NCBI RefSeq assembly: GCF_024298905.1
Contig: NZ_CP101154.1
Span: 2,480,001-2,544,000, forward strand
Origin: Natronomonas marina
GTDB taxonomy: Archaea > Halobacteriota > Halobacteria > Halobacteriales > Haloarculaceae
Reading direction: 5' to 3'
DNA length: 64,000 bases
Below the pieces are notes generated by a model, which did not search any database, was not told the origin of the DNA, and saw only the letters and a list, made by a program, of their open reading frames with translations. Shown one piece after another: positions 9,287 to 18,157 of this stretch. The first letter of the stretch is position 1; each line of letters begins with the position of its first letter. Made by a program: the position numbers and the translations under genes.

Positions 9287-10363
9287 TTAATCGGTTGCGG
9301 CTTCGGTATCGGCGTTCTCGCGGGCAGCGGCGTAGGCGTCCCGTAACCCGTCGGCGACCCGGTCGAGGCCGTGCTCGCGGGCCGTCTCGCGGGCGTTCTC
9401 GCCCAGCCGTTCCCGGAGACCGGAATCACCGGCCAGCCGGTTGAGCGCCTCGCGGAACTCCGCCCGCGTCTCACAGAGCAGGCAGTCGTGGCCGTCCTCG
9501 TAGAACTCCCGGAAGACCGGGATGTCACGGAGGACGACCGGCTTTCCGCAAGCCATGGCCTCCAGGACGACCAGGCCCTGATTCTCGACCTTCGCGGGGA
9601 AGCAGAACACGTCGCCGGCGGCGAAGGCGCCGCGCTTGTCCTCGACCCATCCGGTGAATGTGACGTTCTCGGGCGGGTCCGTGACCCACTCGCGGACCGT
9701 CTCGGAGGCCTGCGGTCCCGTATCGTAGGTGCCGAACCACGCGAACTCGTGGTCGGTCTCGGTCGCCAGCCGACAGAACGTGGTGAGACCCTTCCGCTCG
9801 AAGACGTTGCCGACCGCGAAGACGACGGTCCCCTCGAGGTCGTACCGTTCGCGGTACGGCTCCCGGAGGGACTCGAAGCCCGAAAGCGAGTCGAGGTCGA
9901 CGCCGTTCGTGACGGGACGGATCGGCGCCTCGACGGGGTACGATTCGAGCGTCGCGCGGGTGTACTCGCTGGGACAGAGTACGAGGTCGGCCTGCGAGTA
10001 GAACCACCGGAGGTACCGACCGAGGGCGGGCGCGACCGCCGTCGACCCCCGGAAGCTCTCGGCGAAGTCCTCGCGGGTGACGTGAGCGTGCAACACGAGC
10101 GGAATCCCGTTGCGTTTCGCGTGGCGGGCGACCGCGACGCTACCCGGGCCGATGAGGTTGCAGTGAGCCAGGTCGTAGGACTCGAAGAGCGGGTCGCCGA
10201 CGGCCCGCTTTGCGGCCGCCTTGCCGAGACTCCCGCCGTTCCACGGCGACGTGACGAGTTCGACGTCGGTGTCGGCCAGCGCCTTCCGCTGGTGGCGGGC
10301 CGCCGTCCCGATGCCGCTGCGGTCGAGTCGCGATTCGAGTTCGAGGTAGTTCAGGACGCGCAC
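9287..10363 (-). CDS. Glycosyltransferase family 4 protein
   Basis: 358 aa starting with GTG at 10363. The GT-B signatures are RPVTNGVDLDSL, VFAVGNVFERKG and the E-x7-E element VVLEAMACGKPVVLRD near residue 265. A purine-rich GGAGGA lies immediately against the GTG, too close to act as a normal Shine-Dalgarno site, while a TATA box sits about 29 nt upstream (10388-10397), so the mRNA is probably leaderless. It pairs with the neighbouring GT4 gene. The sugar donor and acceptor cannot be read from sequence; glycolipid or glycoprotein-sugar assembly is likely. Confidence 0.87.
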   Translation of the reverse strand: MRVLNYLELESRLDRSGIGTAARHQRKALADTDVELVTSPWNGGSLGKAAAKRAVGDPLFESYDLAHCNLIGPGSVAVARHAKRNGIPLVLHAHVTREDFAESFRGSTAVAPALGRYLRWFYSQADLVLCPSEYTRATLESYPVEAPIRPVTNGVDLDSLSGFESLREPYRERYDLEGTVVFAVGNVFERKGLTTFCRLATETDHEFAWFGTYDTGPQASETVREWVTDPPENVTFTGWVEDKRGAFAAGDVFCFPAKVENQGLVVLEAMACGKPVVLRDIPVFREFYEDGHDCLLCETRAEFREALNRLAGDSGLRERLGENARETAREHGLDRVADGLRDAYAAARENADTEAATD

Positions 10364-10387
10364 TCCTCCGGGACTGGGTGTGGTCGG

Positions 10388-10397
10388 TATTTATAGG
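10388..10397 (-). promoter_or_regulatory. TATA box for the glycosyltransferase pair
   Basis: On the minus strand this reads CCTATAAATA, a near-consensus archaeal TATA element centred ~29 nt before the GTG at 10363. That spacing predicts transcription starting at or within a few bases of the start codon. Confidence 0.6.
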
Positions 10398-10497
10398 TGC
10401 CCGGTCGCCACCGGGACGAGTCGGCGCCGCCGCCGGGAACCGGCACGGCGGTCCGGAAAGCGAAGCGACCATTGGGACCGAAGCCGAACGGCGTCGT

Positions 10498-11100
10498 ATG
10501 TCGACAGTTCGTGGACCGGCGTTCGCCCGCGAGCACCCCCGGGCGCTGACGGCCGTCCTGACGGTCGTCGGCTACGTCGTCGTCGTGGGGACGCTGTACG
10601 GCGACGTGGGTATCTATCCCGAGATCTCGGAAGCGACCGTCGACCTCCTGGCGGCCGCCATCACGGTCATCAACGCGCTGACAATCTGCTCGCTGGTCGC
10701 CGGCTGGTACTGGATCCGCAACGGCGAGGTGCGGAAACACCGGGCGGCGATGACGGCGGCGTTCACGCTCATCCTGATCTTCCTCGTGCTCTACCTGCTG
10801 AAGACGGGCGGCGGCGGCCGCAAGGAGATAGTCGAGGGCGCGCCGCTGCGGAGCTTCTATCTCGGCATGCTCGGCGTCCACATCGTGCTGTCGGTGCTGT
10901 CGGTGCCGCTCGTGCTGTACGCCATCACGCTGGGGACGACCCACACGCCGGCCGAACTCCGGGAGACGGCCCACGCGACGGTCGGTCGCCTCGCCGTCTC
11001 GGCGTGGCTCGTCAGCCTCGTCCTCGGCGTCGCCGCCTACCTCATGCTGGCGTTCTTCTACGGCCCCGAACAGATCGAGTACGTCACCGGCGTCGCCTGA
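10498..11100 (+). CDS. DUF420 family membrane protein
   Basis: 200 aa from the ATG at 10498. Five to six membrane helices with conserved polar residues typical of DUF420: INALTICSLVAGWYWIRNGE, VRKHRAAM and LGVHIVLSVLSVPLVLYA. DUF420 proteins are related to the CtaG-like or oxidase-associated membrane families and often sit near respiratory genes, but their biochemical role is not established. The His residues in the KHR and GVHI segments are the obvious ligand candidates. The stop is 1 nt before the ATG of the next gene, so the two are probably co-transcribed. Confidence 0.87.
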   Translation: MSTVRGPAFAREHPRALTAVLTVVGYVVVVGTLYGDVGIYPEISEATVDLLAAAITVINALTICSLVAGWYWIRNGEVRKHRAAMTAAFTLILIFLVLYLLKTGGGGRKEIVEGAPLRSFYLGMLGVHIVLSVLSVPLVLYAITLGTTHTPAELRETAHATVGRLAVSAWLVSLVLGVAAYLMLAFFYGPEQIEYVTGVA

Positions 11101-11101
11101 G

Positions 11102-11806
11102 ATGGCCGACAAGGAGGCCATCCGGCAGCGCGTCTGGGACGAACTGGACGACAGCGGCGAGGCCCGCTTCCCGTTTCCGCCACACGGCCGGATTTCGAAC
11201 TTCGCGGGCGCCGACGCGGCCGCCGAACGGCTCGCGGCCTCGGACGCCTGGGAGGAAGCCGACGTTCTCAAGGCCAACCCGGACGCGCCGCAGTTACCCG
11301 TCCGGCGGGCGGCGCTGCGGGCGGGCAAGACCCTCTACGTTGCCGTCCCGCGACTCCGGGACGAGGCGTGCTTTCTGCGACTCGACCCCGCCGAGATCGA
11401 AGATGTCGACGAGGCGACGACGGTCGGCGGGATCGAGACGGCCGGCGAGGCCGTCGGCCCCGACGGGATGGAGCCGGTCGACCTGATAGTATCGGGCAGC
11501 GTCGCGGTGACCGGGGCGGGCGCCCGCGTCGGCAAGGGCGAGGGGTACAGCGACCTCGAGTTCGCCCTGCTCCGGGAGTTCGGTCTCGTCGACGACGGGA
11601 CGACGACCGTCACGACGGTCCACGAGATGCAGGTTCTCGACGAAGCGGTGCCCACGACGCCACGGGACGTCCCGATGGACCGGGTGTTCACGCCCGAACG
11701 GTCGTTTCGGACCGACGCACCGGCCGAGAAACCGGCCGGTATCGACTGGGACGCCCTCGACGAGGAGCGAATCGCGGAAATCCCGGTGCTGGCCCGACTC
11801 CGCTAG
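11102..11806 (+). CDS. 5-formyltetrahydrofolate cyclo-ligase-like protein
   Basis: 234 aa. It has features of the 5-FCL/MTHFS family: an N-terminal helix followed by VLKANPDAPQLPVRRAAL, a central DLIVSGSVAVTGAGARVGKGEGYSDLE corresponding to the glycine-rich GxGxGYYD region, and a later TTVHEMQVLD. The family uses ATP to convert 5-formyl-THF to 5,10-methenyl-THF. In haloarchaea this branch is divergent and the true substrate is unproven. The 3' end overlaps the convergent ABC permease gene by 4 bp (CTAG serves both stops). Confidence 0.78.
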   Translation: MADKEAIRQRVWDELDDSGEARFPFPPHGRISNFAGADAAAERLAASDAWEEADVLKANPDAPQLPVRRAALRAGKTLYVAVPRLRDEACFLRLDPAEIEDVDEATTVGGIETAGEAVGPDGMEPVDLIVSGSVAVTGAGARVGKGEGYSDLEFALLREFGLVDDGTTTVTTVHEMQVLDEAVPTTPRDVPMDRVFTPERSFRTDAPAEKPAGIDWDALDEERIAEIPVLARLR

Positions 11807-12579
11807 TCCGTTCGCGGCAGGGCGACGGCGCCGGCCGCGAAGAAGGCCACCGCGAGGACGGCCAACACCGCGAGGTTGAGGTACGGGTCGGTGCCGACGA
11901 GGCCGGCGTTGTCGGCGGCCGCCGAGGGGAACGTGGCCGCCCGGAGCCCGCGGGCGAAGTAGGTCAGCGGCGACAGTTCCATCAGCGGCCGGAACCACGC
12001 GGGCAGCAGGGCGGGCGGGACGAACGTCCGCGAGAGGAAGAGGAGGGGGAGGGCGACGCCGTTGGAGGCGGCGACGACGCCGTCCTGTGAGTCGGCGACG
12101 CGGCCGAGTATCGCCCCGAGCCCGCAGAACAGCGCGACGCCGACGGCGACGTAGGGCACGACGAGCGGCGACGGCGAGAAGGCGGCGTCGGTGACGGCGA
12201 GCACCAGCCCGAGGATGAGAACCGCCGCCAGCCCGATGACGGCGACGTTGACGAGCGTCTGGGCCAGGAGCCACTCGGCGCGGGACAAAGGCGTCGTCGC
12301 CAGTTTCTCGAAGCGGTTGCCCTCGCGGTGGCGAGCCACCTCGCTGCCGACCCGCGACAGCGGGGTGAAGAGGACGACGACGGCGATGTAGCCCGCGACG
12401 TAGTAGCCCGCCGGCTCGGTGAACAGGCCGCCACTCGTCGGGTCCGTCCGCACCAGGACGCCGAAGATGAGGATGAGGATGACCGGGAAGAAGAACGTGA
12501 AGAAGACCGCCGTCCGGCGTCGGGTGAAAGCGTACCACGCGGCCCGCGTCTCGGCGGCGACTCGTCCGAGGCGGCTCAT
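11803..12579 (-). CDS. ABC-2 type transporter permease
   Basis: 258 aa with six predicted membrane helices, the first at FFTFFFPVILILIFGVLV. The pattern VARHREGNRFEKLATTPLS is characteristic of ABC-2 exporters (the coupling region after helix 2). It overlaps the upstream ATPase gene by 4 bp, so the two form one ABC exporter. The substrate could be a drug, lipid or polysaccharide and is not indicated by neighbours. Confidence 0.9.
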   Translation of the reverse strand: MSRLGRVAAETRAAWYAFTRRRTAVFFTFFFPVILILIFGVLVRTDPTSGGLFTEPAGYYVAGYIAVVVLFTPLSRVGSEVARHREGNRFEKLATTPLSRAEWLLAQTLVNVAVIGLAAVLILGLVLAVTDAAFSPSPLVVPYVAVGVALFCGLGAILGRVADSQDGVVAASNGVALPLLFLSRTFVPPALLPAWFRPLMELSPLTYFARGLRAATFPSAAADNAGLVGTDPYLNLAVLAVLAVAFFAAGAVALPRTD

Positions 12580-13496
12580 CGGCCCACCGCCTCCCGTTCG
12601 ACCGTCTCGGCGTCTACCTCGGCACCTGTCACGGCGAGGTAGACGTCCTCGAGGTCAGGCTGGCGCCAGGTGAGCCGCTCGTAGTCGACGCCGGCCTCGT
12701 CGAGCGTCTCGACGACGGCCGGAATCTCCCCGGGGCCGACGCCGACCGCGAGGTGTCGCTCGTCGGGCAGCACCCGGTAGCCCGCCCTCTCCAGGGCCCG
12801 GGCGGCGTCGCCCTCGTCGCCGACGTCGACGACGAGGCGGTCGGCGCCGCCGTGGCGGTCGATCAGTTCCGCGGGCGTGCCGAGCGCGACCAGTCGGCCG
12901 TCGGCGAGCAGGCCGACCCGGTCGGCCAGCCGCTCGGCCTCCGCCATGTAGTGGGTCGTCAGCAGGACGGTCGTCCCGCTGTCGGCAAGTCCCTCGATCA
13001 GGTCCCACATCTCCCGTCGACCGGCGGGGTCGATGCCGGTCGTCGGCTCGTCCAGCACGAGCAACTCGGGGTCGTTGACCAGGGCGGTCCCGACGCAGAC
13101 GCGGCGCTTCTGGCCGCCGGAGAGGTTCTCGTAGTGGGTGTCGGCGGCGTCGTCGACCCCGACGTCCTCGAGGACGGCGTCGGGACTCCGGGATTCGTCG
13201 TAGAGACCGCCGTAGTAGGCGACGAGTTCGCGGGCCGTCAGCCGGCCGGCCGGCGAGAACTCCTGGGGGAGGAGGCCGAGCCGTTCGCCCGACACCGCAG
13301 CGGGCGGCCCGCCGAACACCTCGACGTCGCCGTCGGCCTTCGTCGTGCCCGTCAGGGCGCGTATCAGCGTCGTCTTGCCGGCGCCGTTCGGGCCGACGAG
13401 GGCGAACACCTCGCCGGACTCGACGGCGAAGGAGACGCCGTCGAGCGCCACCGTCGACCCGTAGCGGCGACGCACCGACTCCGCACGGATGACCAT
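12576..13496 (-). CDS. ABC transporter ATP-binding protein
   Basis: 306 aa. Walker A GPNGAGKTTL at residues ~38-47, Q-loop LLPQEF, signature LSGGQKRR, Walker B LLVLDEPTTGIDP and H-loop LLTTHYM are all intact. The ~80-residue C-terminal extension is the DUF4162-like tail seen in DrrA/CcmA-type exporters. It energises the ABC-2 permease encoded immediately downstream with a 4-bp overlap. Start chosen at the ATG at 13496. Confidence 0.93.
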   Translation of the reverse strand: MVIRAESVRRRYGSTVALDGVSFAVESGEVFALVGPNGAGKTTLIRALTGTTKADGDVEVFGGPPAAVSGERLGLLPQEFSPAGRLTARELVAYYGGLYDESRSPDAVLEDVGVDDAADTHYENLSGGQKRRVCVGTALVNDPELLVLDEPTTGIDPAGRREMWDLIEGLADSGTTVLLTTHYMAEAERLADRVGLLADGRLVALGTPAELIDRHGGADRLVVDVGDEGDAARALERAGYRVLPDERHLAVGVGPGEIPAVVETLDEAGVDYERLTWRQPDLEDVYLAVTGAEVDAETVEREAVGR

Positions 13497-13576
13497 GTCG
13501 GGAACGCGGCGGGGCCGACGGTAAAGGCTGCCGTTCGCGGGCGAGCGTTTTTGTCGGCCGGCGACGAAGCCGGGGC

Positions 13577-13906
13577 GTGCGCCCGGAACCGTTCGCTGTC
13601 GCCGCCGTCGGCTGTCTGGCCGGCGCCGGCTGGCTGTTCGTCGCCGTCCCGCGGCCGCTGGAGGCGGCGCTTCTGGCCGCCGCGGCCGCCGTGCTCGGAA
13701 GCGCCACAGCCGGTTTCGCCGTCGGACTCGCGGATCCGGGCCTGCCCGAGGTCGATTACACCGCCGTCGGCTCCGCCGTCATCGTAGCGTCGTTTCTCGG
13801 ACTGGCGGTACTCTCCGGCCGGCCCGCCGGCGCCTATCTGACGGCGCTTCTCGGCGGGAGCGGTGCGGCGCTGGTCGGCCTCGACAGCGGCCTGAAGCGC
13901 GCCTGA
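13577..13906 (+). CDS. Small membrane protein, function unknown
   Basis: 109 aa starting with GTG at 13577. Four hydrophobic segments separated by short loops, and no motif I recognise. It is divergent from the ABC ATPase gene and convergent with the Cys-pair membrane protein that follows (1-bp gap). Codon use matches the neighbours, supporting a real gene. Confidence 0.65.
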   Translation: MRPEPFAVAAVGCLAGAGWLFVAVPRPLEAALLAAAAAVLGSATAGFAVGLADPGLPEVDYTAVGSAVIVASFLGLAVLSGRPAGAYLTALLGGSGAALVGLDSGLKRA

Positions 13907-13907
13907 C

Positions 13908-14606
13908 CTACCGGAAGCCGGGTCGCCAGTACAGCAGCGCCACGGTCAGGAGGAACACCACGGTCGAGACGTCGTAGGGCACCTCGGTGACCGATGTAGC
14001 GAGGACGCCGGCGCCGCCGAACAGCGCCGACCCGACGGTCGCAAGCACGGGCCACGTACAGGAGACACACGAGACCAGCCCGAGGACGCCGCCGACCGCC
14101 GAGACCGCCGCGTCCAGTACCGTCACGTACAGCAGGTACGACAGCGCGAGGTAGCCGACCACGTAGGCGGGCATCAGCACGAACGAGACGGTGTGGCCGC
14201 CGTAGACGAGGGCGGGGCCCCACCCGGGCGTCAGCCAGGCGACCCGGAGACCGGTCGCGTCGGCCCCGAGGCCGGTCCCGACCAGGCCGCCGAAGACCGC
14301 GAGCAACCCGAAGTACGCCGCCGCCACGGCCAGCGCGCGCCGACGGCGCCGGAACCCGATGTCGTCGGGGCGGTCGGCAGTAGCGACCGCCAGCAGACCG
14401 ACGTTCACCCACAGGAGCCCGTAGACGACGTACCGCGGCGCGGTGAGCGTCGCGCTGCTGAAGGCGTAGTACAGCACGACGCCGACGGCCTGGAGGTTGA
14501 CGAGGAGGGCGACGGTCGCCAGCCGGCGGCGGGAGGGAACGGCCTCGGCGAGGCGCTCGACCGACGGCAGGGACGGGCCGCGAGAGGACGGCCAGCGCGG
14601 CGTCAC
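13908..14606 (-). CDS. Membrane protein with intramembrane CxxC (SCVSCT), oxidase-linked
   Basis: 232 aa with about seven membrane helices. Near residue 185 it has GLVSCVSCTWPVLATVGSAL, a Cys-x-x-Cys followed by Pro inside a helix. A paralogue with the near-identical motif SCVSCTLPV lies at 19924-20577, and a more distant one (CCGP) at 337-966. Here it overlaps the cytochrome oxidase subunit IV-like gene by 4 bp and is the last gene of the oxidase operon. That context suggests a role in oxidase assembly or copper/thiol handling; this is inference, as no function is known to me. Confidence 0.75.
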   Translation of the reverse strand: MTPRWPSSRGPSLPSVERLAEAVPSRRRLATVALLVNLQAVGVVLYYAFSSATLTAPRYVVYGLLWVNVGLLAVATADRPDDIGFRRRRRALAVAAAYFGLLAVFGGLVGTGLGADATGLRVAWLTPGWGPALVYGGHTVSFVLMPAYVVGYLALSYLLYVTVLDAAVSAVGGVLGLVSCVSCTWPVLATVGSALFGGAGVLATSVTEVPYDVSTVVFLLTVALLYWRPGFR

Positions 14607-14866
14607 GTAACCGAGAAGCTAGCGGCCACCATCAACAGGACGAAAAGCGCAAGCGCAAGCGCCATCAGTCCCGAGAGCGACCGCCGCTCCCAGCGGAGGT
14701 GCTGGAAGTAGCCGACGATGAGCAGCGTCTTTATCGAGGCGAAGACCAGAATGCCGCCGACGGCGATCCAGTAGTCGAATTGCCGCTCGAACACCACCTT
14801 CAGCGTGGCCAGCACGACCAGCGCCACGTAAATCAGGCCGTAGAAGCGTAACGAATCGCTCGCCAT
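14603..14866 (-). CDS. Cytochrome c oxidase subunit IV-like protein
   Basis: 87 aa with three membrane helices. VVLATLKVVFERQFDYWIAV and LLIVGYFQHLRWERR match the prokaryotic cytochrome c oxidase subunit IV (CyoD/CtaF-like) family, a small structural subunit that stabilises the heme-copper oxidase. It belongs to the minus-strand operon after subunits II and I/III and overlaps the following CxxC membrane protein gene by 4 bp. Confidence 0.88.
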   Translation of the reverse strand: MASDSLRFYGLIYVALVVLATLKVVFERQFDYWIAVGGILVFASIKTLLIVGYFQHLRWERRSLSGLMALALALFVLLMVAASFSVT

Positions 14867-14921
14867 TGTTGGTTCGTGCGAGCAATTGGCACGGTTCTAT
14901 TTAGACCTTCCGACAGCGGCG

Positions 14922-15086
14922 TCAATCGGAGGCCTCGCCCCGGTAGTGCTTCCACAGCCAGTTGACTCCGAGGAGGCCGCCGACCCAAAAGCCCACGCCG
15001 GCCAGCGCAAAGAGCAGTCCGCGGACGATCGGAAATCCGCCGAAGGCGTCGAACACCATGTGTAGAACCGACGGATCGACCCACAT
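14922..15086 (-). CDS. 54-aa single-span membrane protein in the oxidase operon
   Basis: Read directly from the minus strand: ATG at 15086 and TGA at 14922-14924. The product begins MWVDPSVLHMVFDAFGGF, has one strong helix (IVRGLLFALAGVGFWVGGLL) and ends with a basic/acidic tail WKHYRGEASD. It lies between the oxidase membrane protein at 15102-15560 and the subunit IV-like gene, on the same strand with short gaps. The size and position suggest a small accessory subunit of the oxidase; no homologue comes to mind. An overlapping longer frame here lacks protein-like composition. Confidence 0.68.
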   Translation of the reverse strand: MWVDPSVLHMVFDAFGGFPIVRGLLFALAGVGFWVGGLLGVNWLWKHYRGEASD

Positions 15087-15101
15087 ATACCTACCGCCGG
15101 G

Positions 15102-15560
15102 TCAGCGGTCGACCCGATAGAGGACGACGAGTGCGGCGAGCAGGCCGAGTTCGGCGATTTTCGAGGCCAAAAGCAGGCCGTCGGCCCGGAGGTGGTCCAG
15201 CGCCACGAGCAGCGCGTTCCGGTCGGGGTGTTCGTTGGCCTCCAGATACGGCCAGAAGCCGCCGTGGTCGAGGGCGGTGTGCCAGAGGGCGAATCCGACG
15301 AGAAACGAGAGGGTGACGACGATGCCGCCCGCGTAGAGCGGGCGACGGTCGAGGCCCTGGTAGCCGGCGATTATCCCGAACACCAGAGCGAAGCCGCCGA
15401 GCGTAAACAGCAGCGGCCGGGGGTCGCCGAGGTAGCCGACCCTGGCGAACACGAGGAGCGCGACCCCGCCCTGGGAGGGGTGCAACAGGTGGATGGCGGC
15501 GACGACCGCCGCCAGCACCGCCGCGACGACCCGGAGTCGGGCGACTTCCTCGGCGTCCAT
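15102..15560 (-). CDS. Membrane protein downstream of cytochrome oxidase subunit I/III
   Basis: 152 aa from the ATG at 15560; the open frame extends farther upstream but runs antisense through the oxidase gene, so it is not used. Four helices, with His residues in VAAIHLLHPSQGG and LWHTALDHGGFWPY. It lies 68 bp after the oxidase I/III gene in the same orientation. The function is unknown; the membership in the oxidase operon is the only clue. Confidence 0.75.
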   Translation of the reverse strand: MDAEEVARLRVVAAVLAAVVAAIHLLHPSQGGVALLVFARVGYLGDPRPLLFTLGGFALVFGIIAGYQGLDRRPLYAGGIVVTLSFLVGFALWHTALDHGGFWPYLEANEHPDRNALLVALDHLRADGLLLASKIAELGLLAALVVLYRVDR

Positions 15561-15628
15561 GCGGTCGGGTAACGTTGGGGGACCCGTCAGTGGTTCGGTT
15601 CGAACGTCGAACGGGAAGGGAAGGCGGA

Positions 15629-18157
15629 CTAGACGAGGTAGAACAGCGGGAAGAGGAACACCCAGACGATGTCGACGAAGTGCCAGTAGAGGCCGAAGTA
15701 CTCTATCGGCCGGTGGTCGTGCATGTAGTGGCCCTGGTAGGCCCGGACGAGCAGGAACGTCGCCACGATCAGTCCGAGGATGACGTGGATGCCGTGCAGC
15801 CCCGTCGTCACGTAGTACATCGTCGACTGGATGGGCGGGCCGTGGGGGTTCTGCGTCAGCGTGATTCCCTTGTCGTATATCTCGTGGTGCCACTCCCAGC
15901 CCTTGATGGAGAGGAACGTCAGCCCGAGGCCGATGGTCGCCGCCAGGCTGGCCATCATCTTCGTCCGCTCCTGGCGCTTCGAGTAGACCAGCGCCAGGAT
16001 GACCGTAAAGGAGGAGGTCAGCAGGACGTACGTGTTGATGAGCCCCGGAATCTCGGCGGGGAGCGGATCCCAGCTCATCCAGCCGGCGTTGACCCGGATG
16101 AACACCGCCGCCGAGATGAACGCGCCGAAGACGATGACGTCCGACGCCAGGAAGAACCACATCCCGAGTTTGTTCTTCTCGATACCGTCGAAGGGCCACC
16201 GGCTGGCGACCTCCGCGGGCGGCGCGTAGAAGTCCTCCAGCCCCCACTGGACGCCGGAGTACAGCATCGCGGCGGCGCCGACGAGCATCAACGCGGGGTA
16301 GAACGGATTCGAGACGACGACGTCGACGCCGGTGATCGAGTTCGGACCGCCGACGAACGACATCGACTGCTGGACGCCCGAGGCGCCGAGCAGCGCGACG
16401 AACGTCGCCAGGCTCAACGCGAACGGCCAGATGCTGGCGTGTGAGTGGTGCTTGTCGCCCAGCACGTAGTCGCCGGCCTCGTCGCCGTGGGCGTGGCCAC
16501 CGTCGGACACCGCCCTGTCCGACGAGGCTTGCCCTCCGGGCTCACCGCCGTCCGCCGCGGCCGGTTCGCCGCCGTCGGCCGCGTGGCCCCGTTCGAGGAA
16601 CTCCAGTCGTCCGGTCGCGTACGAGGGCCGGCCGTCCCAGTTCTCCAGCGGCGGCGGCGATGGCACCGCCCACTCCGCGGTGCGGGTGAACTCCCAGGGG
16701 TTGTCGCCGGCCACCTCGCCGGAGACGTAGCTCTTTGCGAAGTTGTAGAACATGATGAGGAACGAGAAGCCGAGCAGGAACCCGCCGATGGTCCCGAACT
16801 GGTGGATCTCGACGTAGTCCTGGCTGTACTGGAAGACGCGCCGTGGCGTCTCCCAGGCCATGAACATCGAGAAGTAGACCATGTTGAACGAGACGAAGAA
16901 GATCACGAAGTGGATCTTCCCGAGGAGTTCGTCGTACATCCGGCCGGTAATCTTCGGGAACCAGTAGTAGGCGCCGCCGATGAGCGCCGTCGCGCCGCCA
17001 AACATCACGTAGTGGAAGTGCGCGACGACCCAGTAGGTCCCGCGGAACTCGTAGTCGAGCACGATGGCGCCGAGGAAGACGCCCGTGATGCCTCCCAGGA
17101 TGAAGAGGAGCAACGCGCCGAACGCGAAGAGGAACGGCGTCTTGAACTTGATCCGCCCCTTGATGAGCGTGTAGATCAGCGCGAAGACGAGCAGGTCGAA
17201 GGGCAGGGAGATGCCGATGGTGCTCGCCATCATCAGCGTCTTGATCTCGAGGTTGATCGTCGTCAGGAACATGTGGTGCATCCACACGAGGAACGACTGC
17301 ACCGCGATGAGGACGATGGCGATGATGGTCCACTTGCGGCCGACCAGCCGGTTGCCCGAGAAGGACTGGAACAGTTCCAGCATGACGCCGAGGGCGGGGA
17401 AGAAGACGATGTAGACCTCGGGGTGGCCGAAGAACCAAAACAGGTGGCCCCACAGGAGCGCCCCGCCCTCGGTCGCCGAGAAGTAGAGGCTGCCGACGAC
17501 CCGGTCGGAGGCGAGGATGAGCACGGCGCCGAGCAGCGCGGCGAAGGCGAAGAGCATCATCCACACCGTCGCGAGGATGGACCACGTAAACATCGGCATG
17601 TCCATCAGGCCCATCCCCTCGGCGCGGGCGTGGTGGATGGTCGTCAGGAAGTTGATCGTCGAGGCGGTGACCGCGACGACGAACATACCCAGTGCGAGCA
17701 CCGCCGCGGTCGCCCCTGGAGTCGGAGTGTACGCCGGCACGTTCAGCGGGGCGTATATCGTCCAGCCCGTGCTCAGCGTCTCGCTCTGGAAGAACGAGAC
17801 GCCGAACAGGAGCCCAGACAGGAGGTACATCCAGTACGACAGCGCGTTCAATCGCGGGAACGCGAGGTCGTCGGCCCCGATCTGCAGCGGGACGAGGTAG
17901 TTCGCAAAGCCGAACGCGAAGGGCGAGAGGAACCAAAACACCATGAGGAGACCGTGGGCGGTGACCGTCTCGTAGTACGCCGCGTCGGCCAGAATCTGTG
18001 TGCCCGGCTGGACGAGTTGCAGCCGGATCAGAAGTGCCAGTACGCCGCCGAAAAGCAGGAAGAAAAGCGACGTGACGATGTAGAGGATGCCGACGTCCTT
18101 GTGGTTGGTCGTGACGAGCCAGCGCTTGACCGACGACGTCGGCGGGAGTCCGCTCAT
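15629..18157 (-). CDS. Cytochrome c oxidase, fused subunits I and III
   Basis: 842 aa. The subunit I part (residues ~1-560) has the heme ligand in TAHGLLM (His68), the CuB/Tyr site GHPEVYI (His245), the CuB pair WMHHMF (294-295) and the heme ligands VVAHFHYVMFGG (380, 382). The D-pathway element IGADDLAFPR and the Glu of HPEVYI suggest an A-type proton-pumping oxidase. A His/Asp-rich linker (~560-605) leads into a five- to six-helix subunit III part. It reduces oxygen to water in the membrane. It overlaps the subunit II gene by 4 bp. Confidence 0.95.
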   Translation of the reverse strand: MSGLPPTSSVKRWLVTTNHKDVGILYIVTSLFFLLFGGVLALLIRLQLVQPGTQILADAAYYETVTAHGLLMVFWFLSPFAFGFANYLVPLQIGADDLAFPRLNALSYWMYLLSGLLFGVSFFQSETLSTGWTIYAPLNVPAYTPTPGATAAVLALGMFVVAVTASTINFLTTIHHARAEGMGLMDMPMFTWSILATVWMMLFAFAALLGAVLILASDRVVGSLYFSATEGGALLWGHLFWFFGHPEVYIVFFPALGVMLELFQSFSGNRLVGRKWTIIAIVLIAVQSFLVWMHHMFLTTINLEIKTLMMASTIGISLPFDLLVFALIYTLIKGRIKFKTPFLFAFGALLLFILGGITGVFLGAIVLDYEFRGTYWVVAHFHYVMFGGATALIGGAYYWFPKITGRMYDELLGKIHFVIFFVSFNMVYFSMFMAWETPRRVFQYSQDYVEIHQFGTIGGFLLGFSFLIMFYNFAKSYVSGEVAGDNPWEFTRTAEWAVPSPPPLENWDGRPSYATGRLEFLERGHAADGGEPAAADGGEPGGQASSDRAVSDGGHAHGDEAGDYVLGDKHHSHASIWPFALSLATFVALLGASGVQQSMSFVGGPNSITGVDVVVSNPFYPALMLVGAAAMLYSGVQWGLEDFYAPPAEVASRWPFDGIEKNKLGMWFFLASDVIVFGAFISAAVFIRVNAGWMSWDPLPAEIPGLINTYVLLTSSFTVILALVYSKRQERTKMMASLAATIGLGLTFLSIKGWEWHHEIYDKGITLTQNPHGPPIQSTMYYVTTGLHGIHVILGLIVATFLLVRAYQGHYMHDHRPIEYFGLYWHFVDIVWVFLFPLFYLV

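Noticed and set aside
14833-15084. 83-codon minus-strand open frame
   Set aside because: Arg-rich shadow frame; the 54-aa frame shifted by two bases has a proper membrane helix and is preferred.
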